DNA of 7,039 bases from Bacteriovoracaceae bacterium. Its GTDB lineage: Bacteria; Bdellovibrionota; UBA1018. The DNA lies in contig JAHFAB010000097.1 of assembly GCA_023250795.1 (NCBI GenBank), forward strand, positions 1-7,039. The letters are read 5' to 3'. The translations under genes and the position numbers were made by a program. Below the pieces are notes generated by a model, which did not search any database, was not told where the DNA came from, and saw nothing but the letters and a program-made list of their open reading frames with translations. Of this stretch, positions 1-5,776 are shown in pieces (positions within the stretch are counted from its first letter, which is position 1; each line of letters begins with the position of its first letter).

Positions 1-608
1 AAAGACAAAATCTTTTCAGCTTTTTTATCAGCGTGCAATCTCTGATTTACAATCTCAACCTCTTCTTCTTCAGACTGGTAATCCATCACAATGAGTTCAA
101 AGCGATCCAAAATCGCTTCGCTTAGATGTGAAGTCGCAACAAATTCTTTGGGGTTTTGTGTGGCTAAAACTAAAAATCCTTGTTGTGCACGTATTTCGCC
201 CAATCTTGGAACTAAAATCATTCTTTCATCAATGGCTGGTAATAAAATGTTTTGCACTCCTTCGGGAAGTCGATTGAGTTCATTGATGAATAAAACGGCC
301 CCGCTCTTCATAGCTTCGACCAGCGGGCCTGGAAAAAAGGAATCTGAAGAATATCCCTTTTTCAAAACGGTTGGGGGATCAAACCATCCAGAAAGCTTTT
401 GTTCAGAATAGCGGCTGTCCCCGTCAATTCGAAATACGGGTCGCTTGAGTTCTTGAGTGACTGCCAACGCCAAAGCTGTTTTACCTACTCCAACAGGGCC
501 CTCTAATAAAATATTTTTCCCTGCTTTTAGACAAACTCTAAGCTTTTCTAACTCGCTCTTTCGTCCCACAAGGCTTGCAGTGGTTCTGTTTTCTTGAGAT
601 GGAGTCAT
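1..608 (-). CDS. MoxR-type AAA+ ATPase (C-terminus beyond window)
   Basis: A MoxR-family AAA+ ATPase, a class of cytoplasmic chaperone-like ATPases that remodel or activate enzyme complexes, often with a VWA-domain partner. The first 202 residues are present and the gene runs off the left edge. Visible motifs are Walker A GPVGVGKT (37-44), Walker B VLFINE (105-110), sensor-1 ATQNP (149-153, Asn152) and LDRFE (167-171), whose Arg169 is the likely arginine finger. The Asn-Glu ending of Walker B is usual for MoxR proteins. The start is ATG at 608-606, one base after the kamE stop, with AAGGA seven bases upstream inside the kamE end, so translation is probably coupled. By analogy with CbbQ/CbbO and NorQ/NorD I infer that it serves the aminomutase encoded just upstream, and that a VWA gene may follow outside the window. 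The family is certain; the target is inferred. Confidence 0.9.
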   Translation of the reverse strand, partial: MTPSQENRTTASLVGRKSELEKLRVCLKAGKNILLEGPVGVGKTALALAVTQELKRPVFRIDGDSRYSEQKLSGWFDPPTVLKKGYSSDSFFPGPLVEAMKSGAVLFINELNRLPEGVQNILLPAIDERMILVPRLGEIRAQQGFLVLATQNPKEFVATSHLSEAILDRFELIVMDYQSEEEEVEIVNQRLHADKKAEKILS

Positions 609-609
609 T

Positions 610-1395
610 TCATTTCCTTTTTTTAGTCTTCGCTTGGGACTGTGCTTGCCTGTTAAGATACTCTTCTAAAATAAAACTCGCAACCTCAGAAGGCTTAGTT
701 CCCACACCAAATCCAGCATCAAAACCACACTCTAAAGCCATGGGGTGGGTGACGCGGGGACCCCCCGCCACAAAGATCATTTTATCTCTCAGACCCATTT
801 TCGTAGCTCGCTCAACTAAAGTCTTCATGTCTTTGATATGAATACCATGTTGGCTCACGACTTTAGAAACTAAGATGACGTCTGCTTTCTCTTGTACGGC
901 AAGCTTGAGCAAATCGTCGTTCAAAACTTGGGCACCTAGATTTCTAGCATCCAACCCTTTATAGCGCTCTAGCCCGTAATCCCCAGCAAATCCTTTCATA
1001 TTCATGATCGCGTCAATACCCACGGTATGTGCATCGTATCCCGTACAGGCACCCAGAACGATCAGTTTTCTCCCAATTTGAGTGCGAATGATTTCGTCTA
1101 TCACCTCTCGACTTCGTTTTTTAGCCTCTATTTTGAGAACTTTTATTTTTGTAAAGTCTAAGGAAAATTTCGTATTTCCATAAATCACAAAGAGTGCAAA
1201 CCCATCGGCTGCTTTTTCCATCGTGGCCACTTTGACCGGATCAAAGCCCATCTTTTGTACAAGCTGAACCGCTGCTTCTCTTGCCTCAGGCGAGGGCTCG
1301 ACAGGTAAAGTAAAGCATAGCTGAACGGTTCCATCTCCCATGATGTCTCCGTAGGGTTTTAGTTTTTTTAGATCTACTCGTGTCTCGCCTGACAT
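610..1395 (-). CDS. kamE: lysine 5,6-aminomutase, beta subunit (KamE)
   Basis: Cobalamin-binding subunit (261 residues) of lysine 5,6-aminomutase, which moves the terminal amino group of beta-L-lysine (or D-lysine) from C6 to C5 by a radical mechanism using adenosylcobalamin and PLP. The base-off B12 motif D-x-H-x-x-G is present as DAHTVG (121-126), so His123 should be the lower cobalt ligand. Lys134, in NMKG eleven residues later, matches the lysine that forms the PLP Schiff base in the Clostridium sticklandii enzyme (His133/Lys144 there, from memory). The N-terminal part contains KPYGD and VQLCFTLP, also family features, and GGPR near 212-215 lies in the Rossmann-like B12 domain. The start is ATG at 1395. 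Its AGAGGAG ribosome site overlaps the kamD stop codon and sits only two bases from the ATG, closer than usual, which suggests coupling to kamD. Confidence 0.96.
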   Translation of the reverse strand: MSGETRVDLKKLKPYGDIMGDGTVQLCFTLPVEPSPEAREAAVQLVQKMGFDPVKVATMEKAADGFALFVIYGNTKFSLDFTKIKVLKIEAKKRSREVIDEIIRTQIGRKLIVLGACTGYDAHTVGIDAIMNMKGFAGDYGLERYKGLDARNLGAQVLNDDLLKLAVQEKADVILVSKVVSQHGIHIKDMKTLVERATKMGLRDKMIFVAGGPRVTHPMALECGFDAGFGVGTKPSEVASFILEEYLNRQAQSQAKTKKRK

Positions 1396-1402
1396 AACTC
1401 CT

Positions 1403-2980
1403 CTATAGAAGGTCTGAGAAAGGATTGATATAGTTTGGGCCTTTTAAGAAAACGCCATCATGTCCTTTACCGCCTGTCTCTGTACGTTTTACTTCAGCAA
1501 AAGCTCTCTCTTCGATCGCTTTGAAAAGGCCCTTCCTTTCAATCATTTCCAAGTGTTCCAGTGTATCTTTGAGAACTTTCTTAGACCATTCTTGGATGAT
1601 TCCGTTTGGTTTAAACGAAATATCTTTCCCAAGATCTCTCGCTCCATTAAAAATATATTTTGCATTCTTGATACTCATCCACCGATCTTGGAGCAAAGGA
1701 GTGTGCATCGCTTCTGTGGCCATTCCTAATAATTGGATCGATTGCCCCGTCAAAACCCCTACAAAGTTAAACATCGCATCCATTAAGTGGCTATAAAAAA
1801 TATCTCCACATTTGTAGCGAGTGGGGGGCATGAATTTAATGGGTGCATTAGGAAATATATCTCTCGTCATCTGTGCTCGTGCAATCTCCAGTAGAAAAAC
1901 ATTGGGGTGCTCTGGGTTCATTTCTTGAGCATGTCCAAGCCCCATCAAATCTTCTTTCATGTGTGCGTGAAGTGCAAAACATTCATTAATAAACTGAGAG
2001 GCCAATACTTGATGACCATTTTCAATCGCATCGGCTGTGGTGAGATAATTATCTTCTCCTGTGTGAATCACAATTCGAGAAAGCGCAATAATCAGACGCG
2101 AAAAATGTTGATCAATCAAAGTTCGCTTCATATTAATGTCACGAAAAAGAATCCCATACATTGCGTCATTTAATAAAAAATCTAAACGTTCCATTGCTCC
2201 AAGCGCTGCGATCTCTGGCATGCAAAGCCCCGAGCAATAGTTTGTGAGGCGTATGTATCTTCCTAGTTTTCGACTCTCTTCATCTAGAGCAGCGCGCATG
2301 ATTTTAAAGTTTTCTTGAGTCGCATAGGTTCCGCCAAACCCCTCAGTCGTCGCGCCATGAGGGACATAGTCTAGTAATGATTGCGCAGTACTTCGAATCA
2401 CCGCAATAGCATCAGCCCCTACCTGTGCAGCAGCTCTAGCTTGGATCACGTCATCATAGATATTTCCAGTGGCAACAATGACGTAGAGAAGGGGGCCTTG
2501 CTCACGATGCACGGAAAAAGAATCACCCACTTCTTTACGAATAGAATCTCTCTGCTCTCTTTGTGAAAGCAGGTGCTCGCTGGCCTTTTGACAAAGTTCT
2601 TTTGCTTTCAATCTGAGTTCTGTGTCTGAAATACGAGGAAGTGTGTTCAAATCTATTTTTCCAGTAGCCACCGCACGGCTAAGCTCTGGAGCGGGCATTT
2701 TTTTCTGTATCATCCCATTCACAAACCCATGCAAAACTCCATTTTCTATGGACTGAGTTTGCATCATTTTATCTACAATAAGATTGGCTTCTGGAAAGGT
2801 TTGGTTGCCTCCCCCGCCTTTTTGGAGAACTGCTCCATTTACACCTAAAAGACGTAAAGTTGCACGCTCGATGGCAACGGTAGAGTGGGTTTGGATCATT
2901 TTTTCAATGGGACTCGCGGTTTTTTTTGCAAGCTCCCTACAACGAGCAATGATCTTTGGGTCTAAATCTAGGTGCGCCAT
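1403..2980 (-). CDS. kamD: lysine 5,6-aminomutase, alpha subunit (KamD)
   Basis: Catalytic TIM-barrel subunit (525 residues, close to the roughly 516 of the clostridial protein) that pairs with KamE. It converts (3S)-3,6-diaminohexanoate (beta-lysine) to (3S,5S)-3,5-diaminohexanoate in lysine fermentation. Family-diagnostic stretches in order are GPLLYVIVATGNIYDD (162-177), LLDYVPHGATTEGFGGTYAT (202-221), NYCSGLCMPEIAA (247-259), FRDINMKRT (279-287), HTGEDNYLTTADA (306-318), FMPPTRY (383-389) and the C-terminal GGKGHDGV. All match the clostridial protein as I remember it. No obvious Shine-Dalgarno sequence lies in the 15 bases between the kdd stop and this ATG, so initiation probably depends on ribosomes arriving from kdd. 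The N-terminus aligns with known KamD, supporting ATG at 2980. A glycine-rich stretch (55-58) near the N-terminus looks like a lineage-specific loop. Confidence 0.97.
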   Translation of the reverse strand: MAHLDLDPKIIARCRELAKKTASPIEKMIQTHSTVAIERATLRLLGVNGAVLQKGGGGNQTFPEANLIVDKMMQTQSIENGVLHGFVNGMIQKKMPAPELSRAVATGKIDLNTLPRISDTELRLKAKELCQKASEHLLSQREQRDSIRKEVGDSFSVHREQGPLLYVIVATGNIYDDVIQARAAAQVGADAIAVIRSTAQSLLDYVPHGATTEGFGGTYATQENFKIMRAALDEESRKLGRYIRLTNYCSGLCMPEIAALGAMERLDFLLNDAMYGILFRDINMKRTLIDQHFSRLIIALSRIVIHTGEDNYLTTADAIENGHQVLASQFINECFALHAHMKEDLMGLGHAQEMNPEHPNVFLLEIARAQMTRDIFPNAPIKFMPPTRYKCGDIFYSHLMDAMFNFVGVLTGQSIQLLGMATEAMHTPLLQDRWMSIKNAKYIFNGARDLGKDISFKPNGIIQEWSKKVLKDTLEHLEMIERKGLFKAIEERAFAEVKRTETGGKGHDGVFLKGPNYINPFSDLL

Positions 2981-2995
2981 TGGGGAATCTTAGTA

Positions 2996-4048
2996 CTAAG
3001 AGTAGGCTTCTACAAATAGTTTATTGAGTTCTGGACTCTCTCTTAAAATATTGAGGGCCAACTCTGCGTGTCCCTCACAATAGCCATTTCCAATCCTAAG
3101 ATCGATATCAGCTCCGATCCCCTCAGCACCTAGGGCAGCACGAGTAAAGCTAGTGGACATGCTGAAAAAATAGACGATTCCATTAGAGCGACACGTAAGA
3201 ATCGAAGCCATCTCAGTGTCAGGAACATTGGCCACATTAATTACCAAATCTGCCATGCGTCCCTTTGTCACATCCCAAACTTTTTCCATTAATGAGACTG
3301 CATTCCTGGCGTCTGCCTGAATCACTTCGTCTACAAATGAAAGAGCAGATAATCGCTCCGTAGCTGACTCGCTAAAGTCTACCGCGATGGTTTTCACTCC
3401 CAGTTTCTTTTTTGCTTCAAAAAGGCAAAGTACTCCAGATTTTCCGCCTCCGCCCACAACCAAAACAGTTTGTCCTGCCTGTACGAGTTTACGAGTTTGT
3501 GCGGGAGCACCCGCCACATCGAGTACAGCCAGTGCCACTGTTTCAGGAAGATCCTCTGGTAACTTTGCGAAAACACCTGAAGCAAAGAGAATCGCATATC
3601 CTTCGATATCCACTCGATGAGATTGTGGATGGATTTTCTTGATCTTCTTAATCGATAAGGGTGTAAGAGAAAGCGAAACTAATGAGGCAATACGGTCACC
3701 CACTCGAACAGGTTTCTGTCTCAAAGGATAAGCCGGACCTATTTGCGCTACACTCCCAATAAACATTCCACCAGAACCAGTTACAGGATTATGGTGTTTG
3801 CCTCTTCTAGAAACTAAATCTAAAATATGCTTCTCTATTTTACCTAAGTCACCGCCACAGGACTCAGTAATTTGGCGAAAACTAGCGGAATCAATACTCA
3901 AACTTTCGACTTCGACTAAAATTTCGTCTTCTGCAATGGGAAGTCCGGTGTCCAACGCCTCGGCTTGTTGAGGCATTACAGACTTGGGAGAAACCACTCT
4001 CTGAATGCCCAATGGATCCGCTGGTCGAAACTGTCTGTTTTCACTCAC
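2996..4048 (-). CDS. kdd: L-erythro-3,5-diaminohexanoate dehydrogenase (Kdd)
   Basis: A 350-residue NAD(P)-dependent enzyme that oxidatively deaminates (3S,5S)-3,5-diaminohexanoate, the product of KamDE, to (5S)-5-amino-3-oxohexanoate and ammonia. Recognisable features are NIDSASF-like SIDSASF (51-57), NPVTGSGGM (87-95), VSLSLTPL (124-131), LDVAGAPAQ (176-184), the Rossmann loop VVGGGGKSGV (197-206), NVANVPDTEM (271-280) and FFSMSTSFTRAALGAEG (294-310). These match the Kdd proteins of Fusobacterium and clostridia as I recall them. Asp224 at the end of the second Rossmann strand suggests NAD+ use. Start is GTG at 4048, with GAGG seven bases upstream, and the first eight bases overlap the end of the preceding dehydrogenase gene (GTGAGTGA). 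A start inside the overlap and the good site favour this GTG over later codons. Confidence 0.95.
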   Translation of the reverse strand: MSENRQFRPADPLGIQRVVSPKSVMPQQAEALDTGLPIAEDEILVEVESLSIDSASFRQITESCGGDLGKIEKHILDLVSRRGKHHNPVTGSGGMFIGSVAQIGPAYPLRQKPVRVGDRIASLVSLSLTPLSIKKIKKIHPQSHRVDIEGYAILFASGVFAKLPEDLPETVALAVLDVAGAPAQTRKLVQAGQTVLVVGGGGKSGVLCLFEAKKKLGVKTIAVDFSESATERLSALSFVDEVIQADARNAVSLMEKVWDVTKGRMADLVINVANVPDTEMASILTCRSNGIVYFFSMSTSFTRAALGAEGIGADIDLRIGNGYCEGHAELALNILRESPELNKLFVEAYS

Positions 4049-5102
4049 TTGCTTTCCTCACTCGTTCTTCTGCCATTTGGTCCGCAATCACATGACTCGA
4101 AACTTTTCTGTCTTTAGAAAGCCGTAAAATTTCCGCAATCGTATTCCCAATTTGTCGAACCTGTTCAAAAGCTCTCTCTCGACTATAACCCCCAATGGAC
4201 TCTTGTTCATGGTAAATATTAATCAACCCACCAGCATTGATAGCGTAATCAGGTGCGTAAAGAATTTCGCTCCGCATTAAGGCGTCTCCCATTTCGGGTG
4301 TTGCCAATTGATTATTCGCAGCTCCCGCGACTATTTTTGCCTGAGTCATGAGAATTCGTGGGAGGGTTTCGGGATTAATAACTGCACCTAGGGCACTTGG
4401 AGAAAACACATCACATCTGACATCATAAATAGCTTCGGGTCGGATGGTTTCAATATTGTATTTGCGCGCTGTTCTACTCACTTTCTCTTCGTCAATATCG
4501 CAAGCCACCACTTTTGCTCCATCTGCCATCAAATGTTCGAGCAAATAATACGAAACACTGCCTAATCCTTGGAGTGCGATGGTGAGCCCATCTAAACTCT
4601 CTGCTCCAAAAGCATTTTTTACACAAGCACGCATCCCGTGATAAACGCCCCAAGCTGTGGCTGGCGAAGGATCTCCGCTGGAACCTTTCTCTCCTTCGAT
4701 TCCTAAAATATGTTTTGTTTTCGTTTTGATTATTTTGAGATCTTCACAGTCAATTCCCACATCTTTGGCTGTGATGTAGTGCCCGCCCAGTTTTTCTACG
4801 TACTCTCCAAAGCGCCTCAATTTTTCAGGAGTCTTCTCAGTTTTCGAGTCGCCGAGAATGACTGCTTTTCCTCCGCCCCATTTGAGGCCTGAGATTGCAG
4901 CTTTGTAAGTCATTCCCTTCGATAGTCTTAAGACGTCGGTCAAAGCGGCGTCTTCGTCCTTATAGTTCCACATCCTACAACCTCCGGTAGCAGGCCCAAG
5001 AACGGTGGAATGTAAGGCAATTATAGCCTTCAGCCCGACTTTAGGATCATTACAGTAGACGATCTGCTCAAAATTCTCTTTTTTCATTCTATCGAAAACC
5101 AT
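4041..5102 (-). CDS. leucine/phenylalanine-dehydrogenase-family amino acid dehydrogenase
   Basis: First gene of the operon (353 residues), an enzyme that reversibly deaminates an L-amino acid to the 2-oxo acid with NAD+. Visible features are GPATGGCRMW (36-45), Lys67 in GMTYK, catalytic Lys79 in GGGKAVI, TAKDVGID (111-118) with Asp114, GSSGDPSPATAWGV (140-153), the Rossmann loop GLGSVS (179-184), Asp202 after the second strand (NAD+ preference) and NNQLATPEMGD, followed by YAPDYAINAGGLIN. Length and N-terminus align with Bacillus leucine dehydrogenase, favouring ATG at 5102 over the internal Met6 at 5087. The GGGKAVI pocket resembles phenylalanine dehydrogenase while the rest is leucine-dehydrogenase-like, so the preferred substrate is open. 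In this context it may feed other amino acids into the same catabolic programme, or act on a lysine-derived intermediate. The family is certain; the substrate is inferred. Confidence 0.9.
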   Translation of the reverse strand: MVFDRMKKENFEQIVYCNDPKVGLKAIIALHSTVLGPATGGCRMWNYKDEDAALTDVLRLSKGMTYKAAISGLKWGGGKAVILGDSKTEKTPEKLRRFGEYVEKLGGHYITAKDVGIDCEDLKIIKTKTKHILGIEGEKGSSGDPSPATAWGVYHGMRACVKNAFGAESLDGLTIALQGLGSVSYYLLEHLMADGAKVVACDIDEEKVSRTARKYNIETIRPEAIYDVRCDVFSPSALGAVINPETLPRILMTQAKIVAGAANNQLATPEMGDALMRSEILYAPDYAINAGGLINIYHEQESIGGYSRERAFEQVRQIGNTIAEILRLSKDRKVSSHVIADQMAEERVRKASE

Positions 5103-5109
5103 GGTGTTT

Positions 5110-5120
5110 CATTCCCCCCC
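5110..5120 (-). promoter_or_regulatory. G7-tract ribosome-binding region with an overlapping seven-codon upstream ORF
   Basis: The only purine-rich ribosome site before the dehydrogenase start is a run of seven G (5120-5114), ending 11 bases from the ATG at 5102. An out-of-frame ATG (5112-5110) begins just after it and encodes MKHHGFR, ending with TAG at 5091-5089. That stop lies one base before the in-frame Met6 codon (5087). The G run may tune initiation by length change, and the short frame might affect start choice. Both are speculative. Confidence 0.35.
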
Positions 5121-5136
5121 TGTACCCGGAATGACC

Positions 5137-5166
5137 TTCATAAAACGGGAGGAGGGAGAGAGTCAA
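5137..5166 (-). promoter_or_regulatory. candidate sigma-70-type promoter of the lysine operon
   Basis: On the minus strand TTGACT (5166-5161, five of six matches to the -35 consensus) is followed after 18 bases by TATGAA (5142-5137, four of six). This predicts transcription from about 5130 and a leader of about 28 bases before the ATG at 5102. It is the only pair of this quality I found in the intergenic region on this strand. Prediction from consensus only. Confidence 0.45.
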
Positions 5167-5207
5167 GAGGAGATCGTTCCATGGGTTGTATCGGTTTTTT
5201 GAATGAG

Positions 5208-5246
5208 AGGTCCGATTTTCGACCGTAGAGTCCGGAAAACGGACCT
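5208..5246. repeat. GTCCG inverted-repeat cluster, candidate operator or activator site
   Basis: AGGTCCG (5208-5214) and CGGACCT (5240-5246) form a perfect 7-base inverted repeat. A second GTCCG (5230-5234) lies exactly 20 bases, about two helical turns, from the first and pairs with CGGAC (5240-5244) across GAAAA to give a small hairpin. The first arm also pairs imperfectly with GACC at 5221-5224. The cluster sits upstream of both divergent promoters. The arrangement suggests a DNA-binding-protein site rather than a terminator, because no T run follows on either strand. Confidence 0.45.
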
Positions 5247-5274
5247 GTGTTTTAAAAATCCAGCACGAAAAACT

Positions 5275-5289
5275 TGGCACAGTTCTTCC
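5275..5289 (+). promoter_or_regulatory. candidate sigma-54 promoter of the pilus genes
   Basis: TGGCAC followed by AGTTC and TTCC has the spacing of the sigma-54 consensus (TGGCAC-N5-TTGC). The -24 half is perfect and the -12 half has one mismatch, C for G, at an important position. Predicted transcription starts near 5301, only about four bases before the strong ribosome site of the flp gene. I found no acceptable sigma-70 pair at this place. The mismatch keeps confidence moderate. Confidence 0.4.
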
Positions 5290-5304
5290 ATATAGAGAGC
5301 CCAA

Positions 5305-5313
5305 GAAGGAGGG
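5305..5313 (+). promoter_or_regulatory. strong ribosome-binding site deciding the flp start
   Basis: GAAGGAGGG, a near-perfect Shine-Dalgarno sequence. It is well spaced (nine bases after AGGAGG) for ATG at 5322 but too close (two bases) for the other ATG at 5315, which opens only a 31-codon frame. It therefore selects the pilin start at 5322. Confidence 0.75.
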
Positions 5314-5321
5314 CATGAACC

Positions 5322-5489
5322 ATGCTCAAGTTAAACGAAAAAGGACAAGGACTAGTGGAATATTTGATATTACTGATCGTAATGTCAGTTTCTACTGTTT
5401 TAGTTATTAACCAAATTCAAAAAGTAATGAATAGAAAATTTTCAGAAGCAAGAGACTACATTGATAGTGATGTCAAAATCAAAAAATAA
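5322..5489 (+). CDS. Flp-type pilin with class III signal peptide
   Basis: A 55-residue pilin, probably the major subunit of a Tad/Flp pilus. The leader MLKLNEKG is followed by QGLVEY, giving the Flp processing pattern G/XXXXEY: cleavage after Gly8 leaves Glu at +5 and Tyr at +6. A hydrophobic helix spans about 14-30 (LILLIVMSVSTVLVI), then a short charged tail ends in KIKK. After cleavage by the prepilin peptidase (TadV/CpaA) the mature protein would have 47 residues, typical of Flp. It follows a very strong ribosome site and a candidate sigma-54 promoter, consistent with high expression. Its last 20 bases overlap the next gene, so the two are probably coupled. The pilus family is well supported; whether this is the major pilin or a minor one is inferred from its first position and its ribosome site. 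Confidence 0.85.
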   Translation: MLKLNEKGQGLVEYLILLIVMSVSTVLVINQIQKVMNRKFSEARDYIDSDVKIKK

Positions 5490-5775
5490 TAACGATGGTA
5501 TTTCTCTCACCGAGTTCACGATCTGCTTGCTGATTGTGATTCCACTCGTGGTGGGAAGTATCATTGTTTTTCATCGGGCTTGGAACCGGACACGGTGTGT
5601 TTATTATGCGTTTGAAAAAACGCATGATCACCTTACCCACCAGGGTGGTTCTCGGTTTTATGGAAATATTCGATTCGAAATTCGGGAAGGCGCAACGGCA
5701 ATGGAGGGCCGTGCGTTTTGTGAAGGGATTGAGGAGCGTGTGGTGCTTAACAAACTCAAACCAGGACTTTGGTAA
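5470..5775 (+). CDS. TadE-like pseudopilin
   Basis: A 101-residue protein with a TadE-type layout: a short hydrophilic leader, then Gly10 followed by ISLTEF (Glu15 at +5, Phe at +6), which fits prepilin-peptidase cleavage after Gly10. A membrane helix (about 18-34, ICLLIVIPLVVGSIIVF) follows, then a basic/aromatic segment and a short periplasmic tail (to residue 101) with two cysteines (about 40 and 80). TadE and TadF are pseudopilins needed to assemble the Flp pilus. The start is uncertain: ATG at 5470 is chosen, but TTG at 5461 (with AAGAGA just upstream) and GTG at 5467 are in frame and would add three residues or one. No strong ribosome site is present, and the gene begins inside flp, so translational coupling is likely. 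Confidence 0.72.
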   Translation: MSKSKNNNDGISLTEFTICLLIVIPLVVGSIIVFHRAWNRTRCVYYAFEKTHDHLTHQGGSRFYGNIRFEIREGATAMEGRAFCEGIEERVVLNKLKPGLW

Positions 5776-5776
5776 T

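Noticed and set aside
91..411. Plus-strand open frame of 106 codons opposite the ATPase gene
   Set aside because: It is antisense to the Walker A to Walker B region of a clear MoxR gene, and its protein has no recognisable features.
575..841. Plus-strand open frame opposite the kamE/ATPase junction
   Set aside because: Opposite strand is firmly kamE with conserved family motifs; this frame has no family resemblance.
1460..2993. Several plus-strand open frames of 60-90 codons opposite kamD
   Set aside because: kamD is conserved along its entire length, and these frames overlap each other and lack credible protein features.
3387..3642. Open frames on both strands within kdd
   Set aside because: They run through the Rossmann region of a well-conserved kdd and are composition artefacts.
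5230..5255. GTCCG/CGGAC hairpin as a terminator
   Set aside because: The stem is only five base pairs, it lies upstream of the flp promoter, and GTG separates it from the short TTTT, so a regulatory site is more likely.
5089..5316. Minus-strand frame of 75 codons across the intergenic region
   Set aside because: It crosses the candidate promoters and repeats and has no ribosome site; only its last seven codons (MKHHGFR) follow the G tract, noted separately.
5315..5410. Alternative ATG at 5315 after the flp ribosome site
   Set aside because: It is two bases from the site and opens a 31-codon frame with no pilin features; ATG 5322 gives a perfect Flp motif.
5564..5776. Upstream extension of the TadG-like frame to 5564
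   Set aside because: This part lies within the TadE-like gene and gives a non-sensible sequence; ATG 5777 follows the TadE-like stop directly and begins a typical membrane-anchor N-terminus.
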